A DNA stretch of 64,000 bases from Qingshengfaniella alkalisoli (GCF_007855645.1 NZ_CP042261.1:166501-230500); one strand, 5' to 3'. Positions 25,777 to 36,263 are shown, numbered from the stretch's first letter. The notes: a model not told the origin generated them from the letters alone. Translations and numbers: made by a program.

Positions 25777-26800
25777 CTTCTCCCACCGGCACCGCGCGAA
25801 TACCGACGCAGGGATCGTGACGGCCCCTGGTGACGATCTCGGCGGACTGGCCAGATTTAGTGATCGTCTGGCGGGGCGTCAGAATCGATGACGTGGGCTT
25901 CACTGCAAAGCGCACCACGACGTCCTGGCCGGTGGAAATGCCGCCGAGGATACCGCCCGCGTGGTTCGACGAATAGACAGGCTTCCCGTCATTGCCCATG
26001 AAGATTTCGTCGGCGTTTGCTGAACCGGTCAGCGCGGCTGCCGCCATCCCCTCGCCGATCTCGACGCCCTTCACCGCATTGATCGACATCATTGCAGCGG
26101 CCAGTTCCGTGTCGAGCTTGCCATAGATCGGCGCACCGAGTCCCACCGGAACGCCGCGTGCCGTGACCTCGATCACAGCGCCCACGGAATTACCGGACTT
26201 GCGGAGTTCGTCGAGATAGCCGGCCCATTCATCCGCGGCCTGTGAGTCTGGCGTCCAAAAGGGGTTTTCATTGATCTGGCCCCAGTCGAAACGGTCGCGG
26301 TCAATCGCGCGCGGCCCCATCTGCACCATGTAGCCGGTGATCTTCAGATCGGGTGCCAGCTCCGCCAGCGCCGCCCGCGCGATACCGCCTGCGGCAACCC
26401 GCGCAGCCGTTTCGCGGGCAGAGGACCGGCCGCCGCCGCGGTAGTCGCGGATGCCGTATTTCTGCCAATAGGTAATGTCGGCGTGGCCAGGGCGAAATTT
26501 TTCCGCGATGTCGCCGTAATCCTTCGATCGCTGGTCGGTGTTGCGGATCATAAGCTGTATGGGCGTGCCGGTCGTCTTACCCTCGAACACGCCGGACAGG
26601 ATTTCGACCTCATCGGCTTCGCGCCGCTGCGTGGTGTATTTGCTGGTGCCCGGCTTACGCTTGTCCAGCCATTGCTGGATGTCTTCGGCGGTGATCGCGA
26701 TCCCCGGTGGACACCCATCGACCGTCGCGCCAAGCGCCGGCCCGTGGCTTTCGCCCCATGTGGTAACGCGGAATAGATGTCCGAAGCTGTTCAGGCTCAT
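25694..26800 (-). CDS. aroC: Chorismate synthase
   Basis: AroC makes chorismate from EPSP with reduced FMN, the last shared step of aromatic amino acid synthesis. The 368-residue product starts [20 protein letters not shown] and has [20 protein letters not shown], the [17 protein letters not shown] region and [20 protein letters not shown]. Length is normal. The start has the standard sequence; upstream open frame is rejected. Its 3' end overlaps the convergent WYL regulator by 83 bases. Confidence 0.97.
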   Translation of the reverse strand: MSLNSFGHLFRVTTWGESHGPALGATVDGCPPGIAITAEDIQQWLDKRKPGTSKYTTQRREADEVEILSGVFEGKTTGTPIQLMIRNTDQRSKDYGDIAEKFRPGHADITYWQKYGIRDYRGGGRSSARETAARVAAGGIARAALAELAPDLKITGYMVQMGPRAIDRDRFDWGQINENPFWTPDSQAADEWAGYLDELRKSGNSVGAVIEVTARGVPVGLGAPIYGKLDTELAAAMMSINAVKGVEIGEGMAAAALTGSANADEIFMGNDGKPVYSSNHAGGILGGISTGQDVVVRFAVKPTSSILTPRQTITKSGQSAEIVTRGRHDPCVGIRAVPVGEAMMACVLLDHLLLHHGQNGEGIRGRIG

Positions 26801-26925
26801 GGGGCGGGCTCCTTGCAGGCGATGCCACAGCGGCATAGCGAGCCGGGGCGTCAATCTCAAGCAGGGGTTTTCATTTGCCGCGCGGCGTGCATTTTGTGCC
26901 GCAGCACGTAACCGGAGAACAGCCC

Positions 26926-27582
26926 ATGTCCCTGACCGAGATAAAGCAGCGTATCGAAGCGGAAGAAAAGCGGGTCGGCCGTGCGGTCGGGTCAACGAAG
27001 CTGATCGCCGTGTCCAAGGTACAGCCATTGGATCGGGTGACGCATGTGCTGGATCAGGGGCACCGTATGTTCGGCGAGAACCGTGTGCAGGAAGCGCAGG
27101 GCCGTTGGGGTTCGTTGTTGGATCGGTATGACGGCATTGAGTTGCATTTGCTCGGTCCCCTGCAAAGCAATAAGGTGCGACCCGCAGCCGAAATGTTCGA
27201 CGCCATCCATTCGCTGGATCGCGAGAAGCTGGCCCGCAAGCTGGCTGATCTGGCGCAGGAACGCGGGCAGTGTCCCGAGCTGTTCGTTCAGGTCAATACA
27301 GGGGAGGAGCCGCAGAAGGCGGGCGTCCTGCCCGAGGCCGTCGACGCCTTCATCGAGTTGTGCCGCAGCATCGATCTTCCGATTACGGGGCTGATGTGCA
27401 TCCCGCCCGTGGACGAAGAACCGTCCCTGCATTTTGCGTTGCTGCGCAAGCTCGCCGAACGCAACGGGCTGACCGGGTTGTCGATGGGTATGAGCGGTGA
27501 TTTCGAACGCGCGGTTGCACTCGGTGCCACGCATGTCCGCGTAGGGTCCGCGATTTTCGGTGAGCGTGAGAAGACCGCCTAG
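26926..27582 (+). CDS. yggS: YggS family PLP homeostasis protein
   Basis: A 218-residue pyridoxal-phosphate-binding protein (YggS/PROSC/PLPBP) with a role in PLP homeostasis and no clear enzyme activity. The PLP lysine is in [11 protein letters not shown] near residue 30; [24 protein letters not shown] and the C-terminal [20 protein letters not shown] are typical. It is divergent from aroC. Its TAG shares the bases CTAG with the stop of the convergent L,D-transpeptidase gene. Confidence 0.94.
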   Translation: MSLTEIKQRIEAEEKRVGRAVGSTKLIAVSKVQPLDRVTHVLDQGHRMFGENRVQEAQGRWGSLLDRYDGIELHLLGPLQSNKVRPAAEMFDAIHSLDREKLARKLADLAQERGQCPELFVQVNTGEEPQKAGVLPEAVDAFIELCRSIDLPITGLMCIPPVDEEPSLHFALLRKLAERNGLTGLSMGMSGDFERAVALGATHVRVGSAIFGEREKTA

Positions 27583-28076
27583 GGCTTCACGATCAGCCGG
27601 GTGCCGGGCACGATGTTTGCCGCGAGCCACAACAGGTCGGACCGGGAGAAGGCCACACAGCCCGCCGTCGGATGTCGTGGCTTACGCCAAGCATGCACGA
27701 AAATGGCAGAGCCTTTTCCGGCCGTGGCGACCGGGTAGTTCCAGTCCGTAACCATCACCAGATCATAAAGCGGATCGGGTCGCCGCATCTGTTCGCAGCT
27801 CTCGACGTAGGGCGCCCGCACAAGCTGGTTGTAGTCTGCATAACCTGACGCGTCGGACCATAAATCACCCACACGAATCGGTTCTGCCCAACTTGCGGGC
27901 GCATGCATGCGGTCGGGGCGATACATCATCCCCAAGATGCGATGGGCCCCTATGGGCGTCGCGCCGTCACCTTCGCGCTTGTTGGTCGTGATGCCGCCGC
28001 GGCCTATGGAACAGGGCAGGTGTCGCCCAAGAAACCGTGCACCCATGCGAGTAACAATGATGTCTTCCAGACTCAC
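27579..28076 (-). CDS. L,D-transpeptidase catalytic domain (YkuD) protein
   Basis: A 165-residue YkuD-domain protein expected to act on peptidoglycan or related peptides. The active-site motif is present as HAWRKPRHPTAGCVAFS, with histidine and cysteine spaced as in the family. No signal peptide is visible from the GTG start, which is unusual for a wall enzyme; export may rely on another route or a different start. The GTG overlaps the ribA stop by four bases, so it is the second gene of a ribA operon. Confidence 0.85.
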   Translation of the reverse strand: MSLEDIIVTRMGARFLGRHLPCSIGRGGITTNKREGDGATPIGAHRILGMMYRPDRMHAPASWAEPIRVGDLWSDASGYADYNQLVRAPYVESCEQMRRPDPLYDLVMVTDWNYPVATAGKGSAIFVHAWRKPRHPTAGCVAFSRSDLLWLAANIVPGTRLIVKP

Positions 28077-29149
28077 AGCAAGTGTCCTGACTTCGCGGCT
28101 TTCGTGGCCAGATAAGCCGCGTTGTGATCGCCCCCGCCGACCTTTAGCGGCACGCGTTCAACGACAGAAATGCCACATTTTTCCATCATGGCGACCTTGG
28201 CGGGATTGTTGGTCATCAGGCGGACAGAACCGAATCCAAGTTCCCGCAGGAGAGCCGCGCCGATTCGAAAATCGCGCTCGTCATCCTCGAACCCCAGACG
28301 GTGATTGGCTTCGACCGTGTCAAACCCTTGGTCCTGCAACGAATAGGCGCGCATCTTGTTCGCCAAACCGATCCCACGACCTTCTTGGTTGAGGTAAAGC
28401 AGCACGCCGGCACCTTCTTCCCCCATTTGTCGCATGGCTGCACGAAGCTGGGGCCCGCAGTCGCATTTCAACGACCCCAGAAGATCACCGGTGAAGCAAG
28501 CTGAATGCAGCCTGGACAGGACGGGCTTGCCACGATCAGGTGATCCGATTTCCACTGCGTAATGCTCTTCCGCACCGTCGTCTGGCCGAAAGATGTGCAG
28601 GCGACCCTGTTCGGACACCTCCAGCGGCAGGCGGGCCGACACAAGTTCACTCATCGGGCTGGTCTCGCCGCTATGGGCGATGACCTCGGCGACGTCCAAC
28701 GATGTCAGGCCTGCACCTAGATCCATGACAGGCGCGATCACGACGGCGGCAGGTAGCAAACGTGCAGCCTTGCACAGGATCAGCGCGGCGCGGTGTATGT
28801 CGGCGGACCCGTCGCGTTCGGTTTCCAGCGGCCCTTTCATCGGGTGGCGCAGATCGTCAGCCGGGTCCGCCAGTGCCCGAATCCATTCCAGGTTGGCAGT
28901 CTGGGGTAGGCGGACCCGCGCCACATCCCCGTCGTAGCTACGCGCCTTGAGCGTTTCGGCGCGACGTGCCGTCAGCGCGATCACTGCCGGTCCAAGTCGA
29001 CGTGCATTGGCCAGCCGGTCCGCGTCCAGCGTTTCAGCGGCGAAAGCAAGCCCTTGCTGATCCCCGGACCGCAAAACGATTCCCAGCCCCATGCGCAGAT
29101 CGCCACGGGACCGTGCGATCAACTCAACGATATCCGGCCCAAGTCCCAA
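28073..29149 (-). CDS. ribA: GTP cyclohydrolase II
   Basis: RibA opens GTP to the first riboflavin precursor. The 358-residue product has a catalytic C-terminal domain with the three zinc cysteines (HSACFTGDLLGSLKCDCGPQ), YLNQEGRGIGLANKMRAYSL and VRLMTNNPAKVAMME. The N-terminal roughly 150 residues look like a degenerate companion domain, without the usual DHBP synthase motifs, as seen in other roseobacters. The start is a TTG with GAGGT five bases upstream, better than later ATGs. A YkuD gene follows with a 4-base overlap. Confidence 0.92.
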   Translation of the reverse strand: MGLGPDIVELIARSRGDLRMGLGIVLRSGDQQGLAFAAETLDADRLANARRLGPAVIALTARRAETLKARSYDGDVARVRLPQTANLEWIRALADPADDLRHPMKGPLETERDGSADIHRAALILCKAARLLPAAVVIAPVMDLGAGLTSLDVAEVIAHSGETSPMSELVSARLPLEVSEQGRLHIFRPDDGAEEHYAVEIGSPDRGKPVLSRLHSACFTGDLLGSLKCDCGPQLRAAMRQMGEEGAGVLLYLNQEGRGIGLANKMRAYSLQDQGFDTVEANHRLGFEDDERDFRIGAALLRELGFGSVRLMTNNPAKVAMMEKCGISVVERVPLKVGGGDHNAAYLATKAAKSGHLL

Positions 29150-29310
29150 AGCTGACCTCGTAACAATTGCGGAATTTATTTATGACCTAATGCAACCTTT
29201 TGAAACAAACCAGAGTTGATGGACACGAGGGCGTGATCCTGATGTTGCCTGACTTGCGACCGGTGGCGGCGAGGATCATCTCTTTATGACGACTTTTGAA
29301 GGAGCCGTGA

Positions 29311-29997
29311 ATGAGCGCCGTAAAGAAGATACTGTTGGTCGATGACGAAGAAGACCTGCGCGAAGCCCTGTCCGAACAACTCGTGATGACCGAGGAGTTC
29401 GACGTATTCGAGGCCGGAACAGGTGCCGAGGCCATGACAAAGGCCAAGGAAGCGATCTATGACCTGATCATTCTGGATGTCGGGCTTCCCGACACGGATG
29501 GGCGCGAATTGTGCCGGCTGATGCGCAAGCAGGGCGTAAAATGTCCAATCCTTATGTTGACCGGGCATGACAGCGACTCCGACACGATCCTCGGACTGGA
29601 TGCCGGGGCCAATGACTATGTGACCAAACCGTTCAAACTGCCGGTGCTTCTGGCGCGTATCCGCGCGCAGCTTCGTCAGCATGAACAGAGTGAGGACGCC
29701 GTTTTCCAGCTTGGGCCATATACCTTCAAGCCCGCGCAGAAGATGCTGATCGACGACGCCGACAAGAAGATCCGCCTGACCGAGAAAGAAACCAACATCC
29801 TGAAGTTCCTTTACCGCGCGTCTGAAGGTGTGGTTGCGCGGGACGTTCTGCTGCACGAAGTATGGGGATACAACGCAGGCGTGACCACGCATACACTGGA
29901 GACACACATCTATCGTTTGCGTCAGAAAATAGAGCCCGACCCGTCCAATGCTAGCATTCTTGTCACAGAAAGCGGCGGATATCGTCTTGCTACGTAA
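29311..29997 (+). CDS. OmpR/PhoB-family response regulator
   Basis: A 228-residue two-component regulator. The receiver domain has acid residues DDEED near the start, phosphoacceptor aspartate in LIILDVGLPDTDG, T in MLTGH and lysine in DYVTKPF. The C-terminal winged helix ends with THTLETHIYRLRQKIEPD, the DNA-recognition helix region. No histidine kinase gene is adjacent, so its signal is unknown; it may be an orphan or be driven by a distant kinase. It is preceded by GAAGGAG and followed by a strong terminator. Confidence 0.92.
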   Translation: MSAVKKILLVDDEEDLREALSEQLVMTEEFDVFEAGTGAEAMTKAKEAIYDLIILDVGLPDTDGRELCRLMRKQGVKCPILMLTGHDSDSDTILGLDAGANDYVTKPFKLPVLLARIRAQLRQHEQSEDAVFQLGPYTFKPAQKMLIDDADKKIRLTEKETNILKFLYRASEGVVARDVLLHEVWGYNAGVTTHTLETHIYRLRQKIEPDPSNASILVTESGGYRLAT

Positions 29998-30087
29998 AGA
30001 CAATAGTAATTATCCGGAAACTAATGCATAGTATCTGGAAACAATCCCTTTCGCGTCGGGGTTATGACGCGACCTCCCTGTTGGACT

Positions 30088-30114
30088 GCCCGGGCAAATG
30101 CCCGGGCTTTTTTT
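30088..30114 (+). terminator. Strong intrinsic terminator after the response regulator
   Basis: GCCCGGGC (30088-30095) pairs with an identical palindromic GCCCGGGC (30100-30107) around an AAAT loop, followed by T7. It lies 91 bases after the response regulator stop and three bases before the end of the convergent acyltransferase gene. Confidence 0.9.
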
Positions 30115-30116
30115 AT

Positions 30117-30818
30117 TCACTCAGCGACACGGTCGTCACATGTCCGGGTCAGATCTGCGATCAAGCCGGTTAGGCGCTTGCGTGCCTCTCGCATTTCGTC
30201 GTGCGTCATCGTTTTGGGCGGAGTGAAGCCGTCGCCCACTGCAAGAACCCCCTTCGAGAAGGGCAGGGGCACGACGAATCGGTCCCAAGTCTTCAGACGG
30301 ATGCAACGCTTGACGGCGAAGCTGCAAGGTGCAGCCTGAACACCAGCCATTCCTGCAATGACCAGCGCGCCGGATTTGGCTTCTTCGCGCGGCCCGAACG
30401 GCCCGTCTACGGTGATCCCCAGCGACGATCCTTTCGACAGAGCGCGGATTGCCGCTTTCAATGGCCCGCTCTTGTCGCCCGACGTCGCGATCAGGATCAC
30501 ATCGATGCCACGTGCCTCGACACTGGCGACGGCAATCTGCGCATCGGCATGTTCACTGGCCATGACGGTCAGTCTATGGTCGTCCCAGTCGCGCAGGTAC
30601 GGCGTCATAGCCAAGCGGGAATGCCAGCAACACAGTACACGTGGTGTGCCGCGGGCGATATCGGCCTCATAGGATTCGAAGCCGATCTTCTCCCATTTTG
30701 TCGTGCGATAGACAAATTCGAGATAACGGGCATAGCAGCCTTTAAGCGCGGCTTGGACACGCTTGTTTCTTTGAATACGGACTTCGAATTGCCGCCAGCG
30801 TTTTTTCAGGCGCTTCAC
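30117..30818 (-). CDS. DUF374 lysophospholipid acyltransferase-family protein
   Basis: A 233-residue protein of the DUF374 branch of the acyltransferase family, probably acting on lipid A or phospholipids at the inner membrane. Visible features are VLCCWHSRLAMTPYL (the H-containing catalytic block), VMASEHADAQ, and GITVDGPFGPREEAKSGALV. The start is uncertain: the GTG chosen has GGAG five bases upstream; an in-frame ATG at 30872 lacks a clear ribosome-binding site. It is divergent from xth and convergent with the response regulator. Confidence 0.82.
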   Translation of the reverse strand: MKRLKKRWRQFEVRIQRNKRVQAALKGCYARYLEFVYRTTKWEKIGFESYEADIARGTPRVLCCWHSRLAMTPYLRDWDDHRLTVMASEHADAQIAVASVEARGIDVILIATSGDKSGPLKAAIRALSKGSSLGITVDGPFGPREEAKSGALVIAGMAGVQAAPCSFAVKRCIRLKTWDRFVVPLPFSKGVLAVGDGFTPPKTMTHDEMREARKRLTGLIADLTRTCDDRVAE

Positions 30819-30921
30819 ATCAACTCCATGCGCGCAACCCGCACGAGTGAGGGCTTTGCATCGTCTTTCCATGTGGGCTAATCGGGAACGCAACGCCTGT
30901 CCAGACAACGGAGCCCAACGG

Positions 30922-31710
30922 ATGCCCTTTACTCTTGCCACATGGAATATCAACTCCGTCCGCCTGCGCGAAGGGCTAGTGGCACGACTCATGAATGAAG
31001 AGCAGCCGGATGTGCTTTGTTTGCAAGAGTGCAAGAGCCCGGTCGACAAGATCCCGTTGGAGCAGTTCCGTTCCCTTGGCTATACGCATTTCGTCGCGCG
31101 CGGGCAGAAAGGCTACAACGGCGTCGCGATCTTCTCCAAAATTCCGATGGAGGACGCAGGTCACCGTGACTTTGTTGGCAAGGGTGACGCGCGGCATGTC
31201 GCTGCCAGGTTAGAGAACGGCGTTACCGTCCACAACTTCTATGTCCCGGCAGGGGGCGATGTGCCCGACCGCGAGGTAAATGAGAAGTTCGGCCACAAGC
31301 TGGATTTTCTGACCGAAATGCGTGACTGGTTTCACGCGGAGCGCCCCGGAAAGTCGATCATGGTGGGTGATTTGAACATCGCACCGCGCGAGGATGATGT
31401 CTGGTCGCACAAGCAGCTGCTCAAGGTCGTCAGCCATACGCCCATCGAGGTGGAACACCTAGGGCAGACGCAGGATGCGGGCGATTGGGTGGATGTGACG
31501 CGGGCCGACATTCCCGACGGGCAGCTTTATTCATGGTGGTCTTACCGTGCGCGTGACTGGGACACCTCCGATCGGGGGCGGCGATTGGATCACATCTGGG
31601 CATCAGGGGATATCGCGAACGCCGGGCATAATTCGCGCATTCTGCGACCCGTGCGCGGCTGGGAACAGCCCAGCGACCATGCGCCGGTCTTCGCGAGCTT
31701 CGATCTTTGA
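30922..31710 (+). CDS. xth: Exodeoxyribonuclease III
   Basis: This AP endonuclease and 3'-5' exonuclease acts in base excision repair. The 262-residue product has the family motifs in order: TLATWNINSVRLR, VLCLQECKSP with the catalytic glutamate, GDLNIAPREDDVW, GRRLDHIWAS and SDHAPV at the end. Length matches E. coli XthA. The ATG follows GGAGCCC. An open frame continues upstream but is not conserved-looking. Confidence 0.95.
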   Translation: MPFTLATWNINSVRLREGLVARLMNEEQPDVLCLQECKSPVDKIPLEQFRSLGYTHFVARGQKGYNGVAIFSKIPMEDAGHRDFVGKGDARHVAARLENGVTVHNFYVPAGGDVPDREVNEKFGHKLDFLTEMRDWFHAERPGKSIMVGDLNIAPREDDVWSHKQLLKVVSHTPIEVEHLGQTQDAGDWVDVTRADIPDGQLYSWWSYRARDWDTSDRGRRLDHIWASGDIANAGHNSRILRPVRGWEQPSDHAPVFASFDL

Positions 31711-31778
31711 TCTGGCCCTTGGACTTTGGACCTATCAGGCGCATATAGAGGCCTGAAAGTTGGATATGGGGAACCACA

Positions 31779-32687
31779 ATGCTTGAACTCGGCGCGAACT
31801 CCGCCCAGCAGCCCGCTACGGACCTGATCAAGGACTCCTCCGAGGCCACCTTCATGGCCGATGTTGTCGAGGCCAGTCAGGAAGTTCCGGTCATCGTTGA
31901 TTTCTGGGCACCTTGGTGCGGTCCGTGCAAGACGCTTGGTCCGATGTTGGAAGACGCGGTAAAGGCCGCTAACGGCAAGGTCCGCATGGTCAAGGTCAAT
32001 GTGGACGAAAACCAGATGATTGCGGGGCAATTGCGCGTGCAATCGATCCCCACTGTTTACGCCTTCTGGCAGGGGCAGCCTGCAGACGGGTTTCAGGGGG
32101 CGCAGCCGCAGTCCGAGATCAAGGCATTTGTCGACCGGGTTGCCGGGCTGGCCGGTGATGACGGTCTGGCCGACGCGATTACGACCGCCGAAGAGATGCT
32201 GGAACAAGGCGCTGTAGCTGATGCCGCGCAGGTTTTCGCCGCTATTTTGGGTGAGGACGGTAATAACGCCGCCGCACTGGGTGGCTTGGCACGTGCGCAT
32301 ATTGCGCTAGGCGAACTGGATCAGGCTGAAGCACTGCTGAACAACGCAGCGCCGGAAATCGCTGGGAAGTCTGAAATTGAAGAAGCGCGTGCCAAGCTGG
32401 ACCTGGCTCGTCAAGCGGGCAATGCGGGACCGGTCGCGGAGCTTCAGGCCAAGGTCGAGGCAAATCCCGATGATTTGCAGGCGCGGTTCGACTACGCCAA
32501 CGCTTTGCACGCCAACGGCGATGTTCAGGAAGCGGTCGATCAGTTGCTGGAACTGTTCCGCCGTGATCGCGAATGGAACGACGAGGCCGCCAAGACGCAG
32601 CTTTTCAAGATATTCGACGCACTGAAGCCGCAAGATCCGATCGTAAAGAACGGCCGCCGCAAGCTGACATCGATGATCTTTGTCTGA
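31779..32687 (+). CDS. Thioredoxin-TPR protein, YbbN/CnoX type
   Basis: A 302-residue cytoplasmic protein with an N-terminal thioredoxin domain carrying an intact WCGPC motif near residue 47 and C-terminal tetratricopeptide-type helices (ALGGLARAHIALGELDQAEA). E. coli YbbN/CnoX is a related chaperone, although its active site is degenerate, so redox activity may be retained here. It starts a run of co-directional genes (LON-domain and Trm112-like proteins) with short gaps. Confidence 0.88.
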   Translation: MLELGANSAQQPATDLIKDSSEATFMADVVEASQEVPVIVDFWAPWCGPCKTLGPMLEDAVKAANGKVRMVKVNVDENQMIAGQLRVQSIPTVYAFWQGQPADGFQGAQPQSEIKAFVDRVAGLAGDDGLADAITTAEEMLEQGAVADAAQVFAAILGEDGNNAAALGGLARAHIALGELDQAEALLNNAAPEIAGKSEIEEARAKLDLARQAGNAGPVAELQAKVEANPDDLQARFDYANALHANGDVQEAVDQLLELFRRDREWNDEAAKTQLFKIFDALKPQDPIVKNGRRKLTSMIFV

Positions 32688-32713
32688 TACGGCATTCGTG
32701 CTAGGACAGGACC

Positions 32714-33358
32714 ATGTTTTCGGCGGCTGATCTGCCCGATACCATCCCGATCTTTCCATTGCCCGGAGCGCTGCTCCTGCCCCGGGCACGGCTGCCTCTG
32801 CACATATTCGAACCGCGCTACTTGGCTATGTTGGATGATACGCTGAGAACGTCGCATCGGCTGATCGGGATGATCCAGCCATTGGAGGTGTCCGGTCGTG
32901 ACGGCACGCGGTTGCACCGGATCGGCTGTGCAGGGCGGTTGACGGGATTCTCCGAGACGACCGACGGGCGCTATATGATCACTCTGTCCGGCGTGTCCCG
33001 GTTTCGGCTGGCCTCAGAGGAAAACGGTTTTGCTCCGTATGAGAAGTGGGAAGTCGATTGGTCCGGCTTCAGCAAGGATCTAGGCAAGGCGGAACGCGAC
33101 CCCGGCCTGGTTCGCGATCCCTTCTTCGTCCTTCTGGAGCGGTATCTGGAGGCGCGGCAGCTTTCGACCGATTGGGGCAGCCTGAAAGACGCCGATGACG
33201 AAATGCTGATCAATTCGCTTTCGATGCTGTGTCCATTCGCGGCGGAGGATAAGCAGGCGCTGCTGGAAGCACCGTCGCTGCCCACGCGTCGCGAAACCTT
33301 GGTCACATTGATGGAATACGCCCTGCGCGGCGGTGGGGAAGGGGAGTTCATGCAATGA
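32714..33358 (+). CDS. LON substrate-binding-domain protein
   Basis: A 214-residue protein consisting of the N-terminal LON substrate-binding (PUA-like) domain only: [35 protein letters not shown] and the [19 protein letters not shown] segment. It lacks the ATPase and protease domains of Lon, so it is not a protease by itself; the role is unknown, perhaps a substrate adaptor. It overlaps the Trm112-like gene by four bases and follows the thioredoxin-TPR gene by 26. Confidence 0.87.
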   Translation: MFSAADLPDTIPIFPLPGALLLPRARLPLHIFEPRYLAMLDDTLRTSHRLIGMIQPLEVSGRDGTRLHRIGCAGRLTGFSETTDGRYMITLSGVSRFRLASEENGFAPYEKWEVDWSGFSKDLGKAERDPGLVRDPFFVLLERYLEARQLSTDWGSLKDADDEMLINSLSMLCPFAAEDKQALLEAPSLPTRRETLVTLMEYALRGGGEGEFMQ

Positions 33359-33537
33359 ACGACAAGGCAAAATTCGACCGCCGCATGCTGGAGGCTCTGG
33401 TCTGCCCGCAGACGCAAGGCCGCCTGGAATACGACGCCGAGCGGCAGGAACTGATTTCCCGCGCCGCCAATCTGGCCTTTCCGATCCGCAACGGCATCCC
33501 GGTCATGCTGATCGACGAGGCGCGGACGCTCGATTAG
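33355..33537 (+). CDS. Trm112/YcaR family protein
   Basis: A 60-residue Trm112-like protein: the [20 protein letters not shown] and [19 protein letters not shown] segments match the family. Its zinc site is reduced, with only one cysteine in the usual first CxxC position (VCPQTQGRL). Bacterial members are small proteins of unclear function. The ATG overlaps the LON-domain gene, and its TAG shares TTAG with the convergent ubiH stop. Confidence 0.85.
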   Translation: MNDKAKFDRRMLEALVCPQTQGRLEYDAERQELISRAANLAFPIRNGIPVMLIDEARTLD

Positions 33538-34760
33538 ATCGGCTTGCCTTGCAGCAGGCGCGGCACGTCCCCGGTCAGCCCCGCCGCTTCACGCATGAGG
33601 CCGCGTCTTAACGCGGGGATCGCGTTGACCGCGCCCATCCCGAGATCGCGGCCGAGGCGGAGCAGTGGGTGGTCGCTGGAAAACAGCCGGTTGAAGCCGT
33701 GGGTCGCACAGGCCAGTGTTTCGCTGTCGCTGCGTCGCCACAGGGCATAAGAATCCAGTACCGTCGCGCCGCCGATGTCTTCGCCGCGCCGTCGTGCATC
33801 GGCAAGGGTTTCGGCCAGCGCCGCGACATCGCGGAACCCGGCGTTCAGACCCTGTCCTGCGAGCGGATGCACCGCGCGCGCCGCATCGCCCACCAGCGCT
33901 ACTCGATCAGCAGTGAAGGCATCGGCCATCGACAGCGTCAGCGGGTAGATGAACCGATCGCCCGCAAGGTGGATGTCGCCCAGAAAATCACCGAAGCGTG
34001 GATACAAGACATCGAGATAGTCACCGTCATCCAGGGCTTGAACTGCCTGAGCATCGGCGGTCTTTTCCGTCCAGACGATTGAGCTGCGATTGTTTCGCAG
34101 TGGCAGGATCGCGAGGGGACCGGAGGGCATGAAGAACTGATGCGCTACGCCCTGGTGCGACAGTTCATGACCGATGGCGCAAACCAAGGCGCTTTGCCCG
34201 TAATCTGTGACTTTGCGCCTTATTCCTGCACGCTCCGCAGTCGGCCCGCGTTTCCCGTCCGCACCGACAATCAATGATGCGGAAAGTTCATCGCCGTTGT
34301 CGAGCGCAACCTTTGTGCCGGAATTTTCCACATTCTGTGAAACCACACGCAGGTCATCGCGAAGTTCTATCAGTGGTTCTGCAAGGACAGCTTCCAGAAG
34401 CGCAGGACGCAGATGCCTGTCTTCAACCATATGGCCCATCGGGCCTTCTTCCAGTTCCGACTGATCGAACTGCAGCGAGAACGGCAAGACAGGCCCTTCA
34501 CCGGGGCGTCCGTCGCTGACCTTGATCTGCATCATGGGCTGCGCATTTGGGGCCATTTGGTCCCACAGGCCAAGCGCACCCAGCATCCGGACCGATGCCA
34601 GTGCCAGCGCGTAGCTGCGCCCGTCGAAACGGTCGCTTTGCTGGGTTTGCGCAGGCAGAGCATCAATGATCGTCGACCGGATACCTGCCTGAGCCAACGC
34701 CAGCGCCAGAGTGTTTCCGTTCAGGCTTCCGCCGATGATGAGGACATCTGAATGGGTCAT
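33534..34760 (-). CDS. UbiH/UbiF-family FAD monooxygenase
   Basis: A 408-residue flavoprotein hydroxylase of the ubiquinone pathway. The N-terminal FAD-binding motif reads [20 protein letters not shown], the middle has [17 protein letters not shown], and the C-terminal [20 protein letters not shown] is the family GD motif. Which hydroxylation (UbiF, UbiH or UbiI type) it performs cannot be told. The chosen ATG is the one directly before [10 protein letters not shown]. It is divergent from an amidase gene. Confidence 0.87.
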   Translation of the reverse strand: MTHSDVLIIGGSLNGNTLALALAQAGIRSTIIDALPAQTQQSDRFDGRSYALALASVRMLGALGLWDQMAPNAQPMMQIKVSDGRPGEGPVLPFSLQFDQSELEEGPMGHMVEDRHLRPALLEAVLAEPLIELRDDLRVVSQNVENSGTKVALDNGDELSASLIVGADGKRGPTAERAGIRRKVTDYGQSALVCAIGHELSHQGVAHQFFMPSGPLAILPLRNNRSSIVWTEKTADAQAVQALDDGDYLDVLYPRFGDFLGDIHLAGDRFIYPLTLSMADAFTADRVALVGDAARAVHPLAGQGLNAGFRDVAALAETLADARRRGEDIGGATVLDSYALWRRSDSETLACATHGFNRLFSSDHPLLRLGRDLGMGAVNAIPALRRGLMREAAGLTGDVPRLLQGKPI

Positions 34761-34849
34761 GCCACTGAATATGTCGCCGCTGACGGGATTGTCCATCTGT
34801 TGCACGACGGATAGCGTGCGCGCGACGATTTGAAACGGCGGAGAAGGTG

Positions 34850-36178
34850 ATGAGCAGCGATTGGCGGAAGATGACAGCGGCGGGCTTGGGGCGTGGCATC
34901 GGTGCGGGAAAGATCGATCCTGTTGAACTCACAGAATGCTTCCTATCTGCCCTCGACGACTCTTCGGAAACGCCCCGCATATATGCGCGTACCACGCCTG
35001 GTACCGCCCGCGCGGAGGCAGAAGTGGCGTTGAAGCGGGCCAAGGATGGCAATCGCCAAAGCGCGCTCGACGGTGTGCCGGTCTCCTGGAAGGATTTGTT
35101 CGACACAGCTGGCGTTGCGACGGAGGCGGGTTCTGCCCTGTTGAAGGGGCGCGTGCCCGAGGCGGACGCGCCCATCGTCGCTGCTGGCCGCATGGCAGGG
35201 TTGGTATCGCTCGGTAAGACGCATTTGACGGAGCTGGCGTTTTCCGGGCTGGGCTACAACCCGATGACAGCTTCTCCGCCCTGCGTGAATGACCCGGATG
35301 CGGTATCCGGCGGCTCGTCGTCGGGCGCGGCGACATCGGTTGCATTCGGGTTGGCGGCCGCGGCGATGGGGTCCGACACGGGCGGGTCCGTGCGTGTGCC
35401 TGCGGCGTGGAACGATCTGGTCGGGCTGAAGACCACGCATGGACGCATGTCGCTGAAAGGTGCCGTGCCGCTTGCCGAGAAATTCGATACGCCCGGTCCA
35501 CTGACCCGATCCGTCGAGGATGCCGCGCTGATGCTATCCGTTTTGGAAGGGCGCAAACCGACGGATCTGGCGGGTGCCTCCTTGGACGGGAAGACATTGG
35601 CTGTGTTGGATACCATCGCGCTTGATGGGCTGGCATCAGGGGTCTCGGATGGTTTTGAGCAGTCGTTGAAGGCCTTCGAGCGTGCCGGCGCCAAGATCAC
35701 GCGGTTCTCAAGCGCGGAAGTCGAGGAAGCCATGGGGCTTGCCGGAGTTCTCTACACGACCGAGGCTTATGCGATCTGGGGTGAGACCATCGAAGCCGCG
35801 CCAGAGAAAATGTTCCCGCCGGTGCGCGAACGTTTCCGCGCGGGTGCAAGCTTCTCAGGTGTGGACTACGTGCGTGCGTGGCGCAGGTTGGAAGTGCTGC
35901 GCGCTGGTTTCACCGCCGCCACGGCTGGCTTTGATGCGGTCATGATCCCATCCGTTGCGATTCTGCCGCCCAAGATCGCGGATCTGGCGGACGACGATTA
36001 TTTCACGCAGACCAACCTGATGGCTCTGCGCAACACACGTATCGGCAACCTGATGGGGTCGTGCGCATTGACGCTGCCGACGGGCATCCCATCTGTCGGT
36101 GTCTCGCTTGTCGGGGCGCCTATGACTGAAGAAAGGCTGTTGCGTCTGGGTGTCGCTGCCGAAGCGGCTTTGACCTGA
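34850..36178 (+). CDS. Amidase signature family enzyme
   Basis: A 442-residue amidase. The Ser-Ser-Lys triad is present: lysine in VPVSWKDLFDTAG near residue 80 and serines in GGSSSGAATSVAFGLA and the following GSDTGGSVRVPA. Substrate is unknown; relatives hydrolyse amides or transamidate tRNA (GatA), but no GatC or GatB gene is near. A GTG three bases upstream is an alternative start. It is divergent from ubiH by about 90 bases. Confidence 0.87.
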   Translation: MSSDWRKMTAAGLGRGIGAGKIDPVELTECFLSALDDSSETPRIYARTTPGTARAEAEVALKRAKDGNRQSALDGVPVSWKDLFDTAGVATEAGSALLKGRVPEADAPIVAAGRMAGLVSLGKTHLTELAFSGLGYNPMTASPPCVNDPDAVSGGSSSGAATSVAFGLAAAAMGSDTGGSVRVPAAWNDLVGLKTTHGRMSLKGAVPLAEKFDTPGPLTRSVEDAALMLSVLEGRKPTDLAGASLDGKTLAVLDTIALDGLASGVSDGFEQSLKAFERAGAKITRFSSAEVEEAMGLAGVLYTTEAYAIWGETIEAAPEKMFPPVRERFRAGASFSGVDYVRAWRRLEVLRAGFTAATAGFDAVMIPSVAILPPKIADLADDDYFTQTNLMALRNTRIGNLMGSCALTLPTGIPSVGVSLVGAPMTEERLLRLGVAAEAALT

Positions 36179-36263
36179 GAACAGTGTTGGGCTGGACCGG
36201 GAGGTCAGTTCTGGGTAAATTCAGATGAAACAGGGCGTCACGACCCTGAAAACATGAGGCAAA

